Source: Nonomuraea roseoviolacea subsp. carminata
GTDB taxonomy: Bacteria > Actinomycetota > Actinomycetes > Streptosporangiales > Streptosporangiaceae
DNA length: 64,000 bases
NCBI RefSeq assembly: GCF_024172185.1
Contig: NZ_JAMZEC010000001.1
Span: 6,107,001-6,171,000 of the forward strand
Direction: 5' to 3'
The notes beneath the pieces were generated by a model. It made no database searches. It was not told where the DNA came from and saw only the letters and a list, made by a program, of their open reading frames with translations. The translations under genes were made by a program, and so were the position numbers. Shown piece after piece: positions 58,541 to 64,000 of the stretch (the first letter of the stretch is position 1; every line of letters starts with the position of its first letter).

Positions 58541-59203
58541 ATGGAGGCGCCGAAACATGGGACACCCATGGAAACCCCCACCACCCCCGATGAACGGCTC
58601 AAGCCGTCACATGAGCGCCTCACAGCGCCAGGCCAACGCCTCGAAGCGTTCGGCAATCAGTTGATCGACGTGCATGCCTGGCTTCGTGACGAGCTGGGCA
58701 GGTTGCGCGGTGACGTCGAGTCGCACCTCGCCGGACGTTCCGTGCGACCTCGCGCCCTGGCGGCCCACTGTCTGGCGTTCTGCTCGGCTCTGGAGCGTCA
58801 CCACACCGGCGAGGACGCCGCCGCCTTCCCGGCGCTGGCCGAGCAGTTCCCCCAGTTGCGGCCGGTGCTCCAGGAGCTGACCCGCGACCACCGGATCATC
58901 AGCGACATCCTGCGCAGGCTGCAGAGCCTTCTGGACGGCCTCGGCGACAGCGACGCCGCCCAGCCGCGAGACGTGCAAGCCGAGCTCGACGGCCTGGCGG
59001 CGCTCATGGAATCGCACTTCACCTACGAGGAGCGGAAGATCGCCGCGGCTCTCGACTCGCTGGACATCCCCGGCTGGCACGACGCGCCGCCCGCATTCCT
59101 GCGCATCGCCTCCGCCTCCGCCTCCGCCTCCGCCTCCGCCTCCGCCTCCGACAGCGGCGATGACGGCGACGGCGGCGGCGACGACGACGCCTCGCACTGT
59201 TGA
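58541..59203 (+). CDS. Hemerythrin HHE domain protein with Ala-Ser and acidic tail
   Basis: A 220-aa protein. HHE helices carry candidate iron ligands in QLIDVHAWLRDEL, SALERHHTGEDAAAFPAL, TRDHRIISDILRRL and LMESHFTYEERKIAAAL. The C-terminus switches to (Ala-Ser)7 and an Asp/Gly-rich end (DSGDDGDGGGDDD), encoded by seven GCCTCC units at 59108-59149. The start is uncertain: ATG 58541 or 58568; neither has a good ribosome site. It is a lone gene after the repeat tract. Role in oxygen, NO or iron handling is family-based. Confidence 0.85.
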   Translation: MEAPKHGTPMETPTTPDERLKPSHERLTAPGQRLEAFGNQLIDVHAWLRDELGRLRGDVESHLAGRSVRPRALAAHCLAFCSALERHHTGEDAAAFPALAEQFPQLRPVLQELTRDHRIISDILRRLQSLLDGLGDSDAAQPRDVQAELDGLAALMESHFTYEERKIAAALDSLDIPGWHDAPPAFLRIASASASASASASASDSGDDGDGGGDDDASHC

Positions 59204-59266
59204 TCAGGCAGGCAGGATCAGTTCCTTTGACGGGAGGGTGTTCGGCGCCTGCCGCCGACGTCTGAG

Positions 59267-59626
59267 TCAGGCGGTAGTGGCGTGATCACAGACGAAGCAG
59301 AACTCGTTGCCCTCGGGGTCGGCCATGACCTGGAAGGAGCCCTTGTCGTCGGTGACCGTCTCGCCGATCCGCGTGGCGCCCAGCCGCAGCGCGTGGGCGG
59401 TGGCCGGCTCGATCGCGTCGACCTCGATGTCCAGGTGCAGCCGGTTCTTCACGGCCTTGTCCTCGGCGACCGGCTGGAACGCCAGCCGTACGCCCTCAGG
59501 TGGTTCGACATGAGACCAGCCGCGGGCGCGGTCCACCGGGTCGCCGCCGAGGAGGGCCGCCCAGAAGCGCACCAGGCTTCGCGGATCCCCGCAATCCACC
59601 ACGATCTGGTTCAGGCGTGCGCGCAT
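59267..59626 (-). CDS. VOC-family (glyoxalase-like) protein
   Basis: A 119-aa single-domain vicinal-oxygen-chelate protein. LNQIVVDCGDPRSLVRFWAA at the N-terminus, RLHLDIEVDAIEPATAHAL in the middle and VMADPEGNEFCFVC at the C-terminus are characteristic; His in RLHLDIE and Glu in NEFCFV are the usual metal-ligand positions. ATG 59626 is used because MRARLNQIVVD is the normal domain start. Function unspecified (resistance, isomerase or dioxygenase-like members exist). Confidence 0.87.
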   Translation of the reverse strand: MRARLNQIVVDCGDPRSLVRFWAALLGGDPVDRARGWSHVEPPEGVRLAFQPVAEDKAVKNRLHLDIEVDAIEPATAHALRLGATRIGETVTDDKGSFQVMADPEGNEFCFVCDHATTA

Positions 59627-59819
59627 GACGGCCAGAGTAGCGACGGGCAGGCAGCATCCGCCCAACCACGGCGCCTCCGACGAGTGCCCCTGCGCGGAGG
59701 CATCACGCTCGCCTGCCTACATGGCGCTCCGTGGTCGTTCAGGTTCGGCAGCGATCGATGGGGCACGTGGGCAGCGGTGGATGCCGGGGACTTGTCGGTG
59801 TGGCGGGCGGGCGCCGGCC

Positions 59820-60263
59820 TCAGGTGGCGGGGGCCAAGGTCTTCTCGTAGCAGCGGGTCAGCGGCGCGTCCACATACTTCCCGTACGGTTCCGTCAGCCC
59901 GTAGCCGCTGCTCTCGTACAGCGAGATCGCCTCAGGCTGCAGCACCCCCGTGGCGAGTCGCAGGCGCCGGTAGCCCAGCCCGAGGGCAAGCCCCTCCAGC
60001 GCCGCGAGCAGCGCCCGCGCGATCCCGCGTCCGCGATGCTCCGGCGTCACGTACATGCGCTTGAGCTCACCCGTGTCCGCGGCGAGCGGCTGCACGCAGC
60101 CGCACCCCACCGCCCGCTCCTCGACCGTGGCGACGAGGAACCTGGCGTCCGGGGCGACCTGCGAGCGGCCCTCGGGCCCGTAGCGGTCCACCAGCTCCTG
60201 GAACGCCGCCTCCAGCAGGCGCGTCAGCTCGCGGTCGGCGGGGAGCCGTTCCTGGATCACCAT
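59820..60263 (-). CDS. GNAT-family N-acetyltransferase
   Basis: A 147-aa acetyl-CoA-dependent transferase. The acetyl-CoA-binding motif A is ELKRMYVTPEHRGRGIARAL (R-G-R-G-I/A), followed by RLRLATGVLQPEAISLYESSGY, the motif B region. ATG 60263 begins MVIQERLPADRELTRLLE; the longer frame enters the next gene. Target amine unknown. It is 49 bp behind the small hypothetical gene on the same strand. Confidence 0.88.
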   Translation of the reverse strand: MVIQERLPADRELTRLLEAAFQELVDRYGPEGRSQVAPDARFLVATVEERAVGCGCVQPLAADTGELKRMYVTPEHRGRGIARALLAALEGLALGLGYRRLRLATGVLQPEAISLYESSGYGLTEPYGKYVDAPLTRCYEKTLAPAT

Positions 60264-60312
60264 GGCGACATGGTACGGAACGGCGCAATGAGGCCACCGA
60301 GCCGACAGCCGG

Positions 60313-60657
60313 TCAGACGCCGTCCTGCTCGCGGCGGCGGCGTTCGTTGTAGGCCCGCATGCGCGGCGGATAGCCCGTGAGCTGGACGTCGTACACCGGG
60401 AGCGCGAGATCCCGGGCCACCTTGTGGATGACCGCCGGGGAGCCGACCCGGCGCCGGGTCCACTCGCCGTCGTCGGCCACCGCGACGGCCGTGGTGTCCG
60501 TGGCGAACGTCTCCGGCTCGACGTAGAACTCCACGCCGCGCCGCGACCGGGCGAAGGCGATGAGCGCCTCGATGTCGGCGTCCGTCGCCTCGCGGTCGAA
60601 CTTCGCGACCCTGGAACCGCGCAGCCGCCGGATGCCATAGCGGTCTCGCCATCTCAT
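60313..60657 (-). CDS. Conserved hypothetical protein
   Basis: A 114-aa basic protein I recognise only as a type common in actinomycetes. Notable segments are ATDADIEALIAFARSRRGVE and FYVEPETFATDTTAVAVADD, then WTRRRVGSPAVIHKVARDL and LPVYDVQLTGYPPRMRAYN. There is no signal or membrane segment. The first ten residues (MRWRDRYGIR) follow TATAAAAAGGATCC, with AAGGA as ribosome site. No function can be assigned. Confidence 0.72.
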   Translation of the reverse strand: MRWRDRYGIRRLRGSRVAKFDREATDADIEALIAFARSRRGVEFYVEPETFATDTTAVAVADDGEWTRRRVGSPAVIHKVARDLALPVYDVQLTGYPPRMRAYNERRRREQDGV

Positions 60658-60790
60658 GGATCCTTTTTATACCGTCAAGGCGACCGGCGCGTCGGGGCTG
60701 ATCTAGGGGACACATCCGGGATTTTCCTGATGGCCCCCAAATCAAGAACGAAGCAGTATTGACGGTGACAGCTCGATCCAAAGGAGAGGC

Positions 60791-61384
60791 ATGGTCGCCA
60801 TGGCTGGGGTACCCACACCCGCGGGCCCGGGACAGGTGCCGCCGGCACACCTGCGCGTCACCCACCAGGACCGTGAGCACGTCGTCGAGCACGTGAAGAC
60901 GGCCTACGCGGAGGGCCGTTTCGACAAATTAGAGTTCGACGAGCGCCTGGAGCGCGCGATGACCGCGCGCACGCACGGCGACCTCATGCCCATCATGACG
61001 GAGCTGTACGGCCCGCAGGCCGTGCCCCTGGTGCGGCCGATGCCCGCTCCGGCGCGCCCGCAGGTGCCGACGGACGGCGCCGAACGCCTCGGCGCCTCGG
61101 CCGCCCACCTGCTCGCGGTGTTCGGCTTCCCCGTCATCGGGCCGCTCCTGCTCATGCTCACCGCGGGCAAGACGTCCCCGTACATCCGCAGTCACGCGGT
61201 GGAGGCGCTGAACTTCCAGCTCACCCTCCTCGGGGCGACGATCCTGCTGCCGCTGACGTTCGTCGGCATCGTGCTCGTCCCGGTGATCTGGGTGGCGGCG
61301 TTCGTCCTCTCGGTCGTGGCCGGCATCTCGGCCCTGACGCACGGCGCGTTCCGGTACCCGCTGACGCTGCGGATGGTGAAGTAG
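60791..61384 (+). CDS. DUF1707 and DUF4870 membrane protein
   Basis: A 197-aa protein. Residues 20-70 are DUF1707 (LRVTHQDREHVVEHVKTAYA, GRFDKLEFDERLERAMTART), a short domain common at actinobacterial N-termini. After a Pro-rich linker comes a DUF4870-type membrane domain with about three helices (LLAVFGFPVIGPLLLML, SPYIRSHAVEALNFQLT, LLPLTFVGIVLVPVIWVAAF). AAAGGAG lies just before the ATG. A role at the membrane is likely; molecular function is unknown. Confidence 0.85.
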   Translation: MVAMAGVPTPAGPGQVPPAHLRVTHQDREHVVEHVKTAYAEGRFDKLEFDERLERAMTARTHGDLMPIMTELYGPQAVPLVRPMPAPARPQVPTDGAERLGASAAHLLAVFGFPVIGPLLLMLTAGKTSPYIRSHAVEALNFQLTLLGATILLPLTFVGIVLVPVIWVAAFVLSVVAGISALTHGAFRYPLTLRMVK

Positions 61385-61472
61385 CCCGCGCTGGGGGGTG
61401 CGGCGGCCGGCGCGCGCGGGCGTCACGTGATCAGGTCATGCGACGCCGGTACGGAACCAGGGGCCGGAGGCG

Positions 61473-62210
61473 TCAGCGGGCCAGGACCTCGTACTTGACC
61501 CGCATCACGCCCGCCCCGATGTTGCCGATGGCGGCGAAGGCGGCGCGGGACAGGTCGAGGCAGCGACCGCCCACGTACGGGCCGCGGTCGTTGATGCGCA
61601 CCGTGACCGAGTCTCCGTTGCGCGGGTTGATGACGCGGACCCGGCTGCCCAGGGGAAGCGTCTTGTGTGCGGCGGTCATCGCCGACGGGTTGAACCGCTC
61701 GCCGCTGGCGGTCGTCTGGCCCTCGGCGTAGTAGGAGGCGCCGCAGGTGCCCGAGGCGACGACCTTCCTCTTCGTGGACGTGTGCTTGGCGGCCGTCACG
61801 GTCCTGGCCTTGGCGGTCCTGGTCTTGGCCGTCCTGGTCTTGGTCTTGGCCGCCGCGACGGGGGCCGCGGCGGTCTTCGGCTTCGTCACGGGCTCGGCGG
61901 GGGCCGGGGGCCTGGCCGCGGACGTACGCGCGGTCTCCGGGGTGGACGACGGCGTCGTGGCCGGTACGGGGGCGGCGGCATGGGGGGCCGAGGTCGCCGT
62001 GCTCGGCGTGGCCGCGGTCGTGGCGGGGGAGACGTCCGAGGCGAGGGCCGGGGCGGCGGACGGTTCGTCGTCGGAGACGGCCCAGGCGGTGGTGGACGCG
62101 GCGGCCAGGAGGGCGGCACCGGCGGCCACGGTGGTCCAGCGGCGCCTGCCGGGAGCCGTCAGCCGGCTCGTGGGGTGCGGGGAATGAGGCTTCTGGGAGT
62201 GCTGACCCAA
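61473..62210 (-). CDS. RlpA-like secreted double-psi beta-barrel protein
   Basis: A 245-aa exported protein. N-terminal signal: basic stretch (TAPGRRRWTT) then TVAAGAALLAAASTTAWA. A long Ala/Thr/Pro and Lys/Thr-rich linker (residues 50-150) leads to a C-terminal RlpA domain: ASYYAEGQTTASGERFNPSA, TAAHKTLPLGSRVRVINPRN and RINDRGPYVGGRCLDLSRAA. RlpA proteins bind or cleave peptidoglycan. The catalytic Asp and His of Pseudomonas RlpA seem matched by NDRGPY and AAHKTL, though lytic activity is unproven here. A 5' leader of more than 100 nt is likely, with TTGCCT and CATATC near 62336-62370 on the minus strand as a possible promoter. Confidence 0.87.
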   Translation of the reverse strand: MGQHSQKPHSPHPTSRLTAPGRRRWTTVAAGAALLAAASTTAWAVSDDEPSAAPALASDVSPATTAATPSTATSAPHAAAPVPATTPSSTPETARTSAARPPAPAEPVTKPKTAAAPVAAAKTKTRTAKTRTAKARTVTAAKHTSTKRKVVASGTCGASYYAEGQTTASGERFNPSAMTAAHKTLPLGSRVRVINPRNGDSVTVRINDRGPYVGGRCLDLSRAAFAAIGNIGAGVMRVKYEVLAR

Positions 62211-62732
62211 GGGGAACCACGGTCCTAGGTAGGGGACAGGACAGGGAAGGGCCAGACGGGGGTTGGGGGATCAGGGGGCGCACACGTCGGCCGTTCCCGC
62301 GGGCGGGGCGGTGAGCTCCGCGGCGTGGACGAAGATATGCGACCAAAGCCAGGTAAAGGCAAGTTAATGCGACGTCGAGTGATATATCCCACTCTGGGGT
62401 CAAGTTTGTGGTGAAGTGGTGATTGAGGCCATATCCCCTGATGGGGCGCTTTTTGATCTTTTCTGGCTCTTTGGGATTTCTTGATCCCTCGCTTCTGGGG
62501 GATCTTCGCGGGTGCGCGCCGCTCCAGCACCTTGATCTCGTTCGGATATAGCCGTATTTCCGGAAAAGGTCGGATGCCGTGCCATGACGTCGCACGTCAT
62601 CGCCGCCATTACCTCCCGCGTCATTGCCGCGATACAGCCGCACGCGTCATCGTCGATCACGCAAGCGGCCGGCACAGCCGGCCGGCAGCGGCCCGAGGCA
62701 GGCAGAAGCCGGCAGAAGCAGGAGGAACGAAC
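62211..62732. promoter_or_regulatory. Divergent intergenic region with CGTCAT repeats before the MFS gene
   Basis: No gene is seen here. On the right side, ATGACGTCGCACGTCAT (62584-62600) is an inverted repeat with 6-bp arms, and CGTCAT recurs at 62595, 62619 and 62645 in the context GCGTCATYG-CGMT. These may be sites of an unlinked regulator of the MFS gene. The left side (62221-62400) would be the promoter and leader of the RlpA-like gene. Confidence 0.5.
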
Positions 62733-64000
62733 ATGTCCGCCGTCAAGGCACCCCCGCTCGCCCCCGCACGGGCGGCGGTTCCCGGCTGGGGCACCCTGCT
62801 GGTCCTCCTCGCCGGGGTCTTCATCACCACCCTCGACTTCTTCGTCGTCAACGTCGCGATCCCCTCCCTCCAGCGCGACCTGCACGCCACGCCGTCCCAG
62901 ATCCAGTTCGTGGTCGCCGGGTTCGGCGTCGCGCTCGCCGCCGGGCTGATCACCGCCGGGCGGCTGGGCGACCTGTACGGGCGGCGGCGGATGTTCGCCC
63001 TCGGCCTGGCCTTCTTCACGCTGGCCTCGGCGGCGTGCGGGGCGGCGCCCACCGCCGGGTTCCTGATCGGCGCGCGGATCGCCCAAGGCGTCGGCGCCGC
63101 GCTGCTGATGCCGCAGGTCCTGGCCATCGTCAACACCGCCTACACCGGCGAGCGCCGGGCCAGGGCGTTCAACGCCTACGGCGTCGCGATGGGCTTCGGC
63201 GGCGTGTTCGGCCAGCTCATCGGCGGCGTGCTGATCAACGCGGACATCGCCGGGCTGGGCTGGCGCACCATCTTCCTGATCAACGTGCCGGTGGGCGCGG
63301 TCGCGCTGGCGCTGATCCCCCGGCTCGTCCCCGAGACCCGCGCCGCGGGTGGTGCGCGGCTGGACCTGGCCGGCACGGTGCTGGTCTCGCTCGGCCTGGT
63401 CGCGATCGTGTACCCGCTCGTGCAGGGGCGTGAGCAGGGCTGGCCGGCGTGGACCTGGCTGTGCCTCGGCGCGGCGGTCGTCCTGCTGGCGGCGTTCGCG
63501 CTGCGCCAGCGCCGGATCGCGGCGCCCCTGGTGAACCCGGCGCTGTTCCGGCACCGCTCGTTCGGCGTGGGCATGGTCGTGAGCCTGCTGCACGCCATGA
63601 CGATGGGCTCGTTCTTCCTGATCCTCGCCCTCTACCTGCAGAACGGCCGCGGGCTGGGCGCCCTGGACTCTGGGCTGATCTTCCTCCCGCTCGGCATCGG
63701 CTACTTCGTGTCCTCGGCCCGGGCGGCGCGCGTCGCGGCCCTGCTCGGCAGGCAGGTCGTCGCGGTCGGCGCGCTGACCATGGCACTCGGGTACGCGATC
63801 CTCGCCGGGACCGTCACCGCCCTCGGCGACCACGGCCCCGTCGGCTGGGTCATCCCCGGCCTGGTGGTCGCCGGCGCCGGGATGGGGCTGGTCATGGCCC
63901 CTCTGCCGGCCCTGGCGCTGAACGGCGTGGACGGCGCCCACGCCGCCGCGGCGTCCGGCGTCCTGAGCACCGCGCAGCAGGCGGGCGGCGCGATCGGCGT
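62733..64000 (+). CDS. DHA2-type MFS transporter (EmrB/QacA family), 3' end cut by window
   Basis: An open frame of about 422 residues runs off the window. The ATG has a strong AGGAGGAACGA ribosome site. Family features are LLAGVFITTLDFFVVNVAIP (motif D1 in helix 1), GRLGDLYGRRRMFALGL (motif A), RIAQGVGAALLMPQVLAIV (motif B) and GVAMGFGGVFGQLIGGVLI (motif C, typical of drug:proton antiporters). Fourteen membrane helices are expected in the full protein. It is likely a multidrug or antibiotic exporter; no local regulator gene is visible in the window. Confidence 0.9.
   Translation, partial: MSAVKAPPLAPARAAVPGWGTLLVLLAGVFITTLDFFVVNVAIPSLQRDLHATPSQIQFVVAGFGVALAAGLITAGRLGDLYGRRRMFALGLAFFTLASAACGAAPTAGFLIGARIAQGVGAALLMPQVLAIVNTAYTGERRARAFNAYGVAMGFGGVFGQLIGGVLINADIAGLGWRTIFLINVPVGAVALALIPRLVPETRAAGGARLDLAGTVLVSLGLVAIVYPLVQGREQGWPAWTWLCLGAAVVLLAAFALRQRRIAAPLVNPALFRHRSFGVGMVVSLLHAMTMGSFFLILALYLQNGRGLGALDSGLIFLPLGIGYFVSSARAARVAALLGRQVVAVGALTMALGYAILAGTVTALGDHGPVGWVIPGLVVAGAGMGLVMAPLPALALNGVDGAHAAAASGVLSTAQQAGGAIG

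Noticed and set aside
62221..62400. c-di-AMP riboswitch upstream of the RlpA-like gene
   Set aside because: The conserved core elements of the ydaO class were not found by eye; kept only as something to scan.

Overview
The window is very GC-rich throughout. Its gene families are typical of actinomycetes: SARP/AfsR-type regulators, DUF1707, DUF4192, TIGR03086, many GTG/TTG starts and ATGA stop/start overlaps. It looks like chromosomal DNA of a filamentous actinobacterium, plausibly Streptosporangiales; genus is not provable from sequence alone. Both ends cut through genes.

Left part, 1-18160: a complete L-arabinose uptake and catabolism locus. A leftward operon encodes a CUT1-type sugar ABC importer (binding lipoprotein and two permeases; no ATPase in the operon), a GH127 beta-L-arabinofuranosidase and a secreted glycoside hydrolase cut by the window edge. 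It diverges from two LacI-family regulators. Rightward follow a YtfQ/YtfR/YtfT/YjfF-like furanose ABC importer, then araB-araD-araA and an alditol oxidase overlapping araA. Four copies of one 14-bp LacI-type operator (TGTKARCGYTMACA) at 6094, 7370, 8510 and 13150 tie both arms together. A second operator type (TTTCG.AA) sits on the divergent promoter next to the first LacI gene.

Middle, 18219-35896: mixed genes. They include a DUF3224 protein, a GlxA-type regulator diverging from an orphan type III polyketide synthase, an exported PHP-domain protein, an S9 peptidase with two tandem serine beta-lactamase-fold hydrolases, a VWA lipoprotein, tRNA-Ala(GGC) with its terminator, a TetR-controlled FAD monooxygenase with a frameshifted C-terminus, a hemerythrin protein and a 1148-aa AfsR-like regulator.

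Region 35963-40871 is the most unusual part. It is a leftward gene set of an S26 signal peptidase, a 1027-aa SARP/NB-ARC/TPR regulator, a 63-aa six-cysteine peptide, a membrane-anchored thioredoxin-like protein and a small uncharacterised ORF. It carries its own repeat-flanked promoter, a tandem direct repeat before the peptide gene and a hairpin after it. I read it as a candidate secreted or processed disulfide-peptide system.

Right part, 40911-64000: aldo-keto reductase and SDR under a divergent LysR, two MFS transporters around a second GlxA-type regulator, a PTH2-like protein, DUF3616, an FtsH paralogue, DUF937, Maf and EI24 proteins, a DUF4192 protein with long minisatellites and a probable nonsense mutation, an HSL-family esterase, a roughly 1-kb gene-poor tract with degenerate repeats, another hemerythrin, small VOC, GNAT, hypothetical and DUF1707 genes, an RlpA-like exported protein and a DHA2-type MFS transporter cut by the right edge.

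A recurring theme is minisatellites with 30-bp (10-codon) units, or a 60-bp multiple, inside the coding linkers of at least four unrelated genes.
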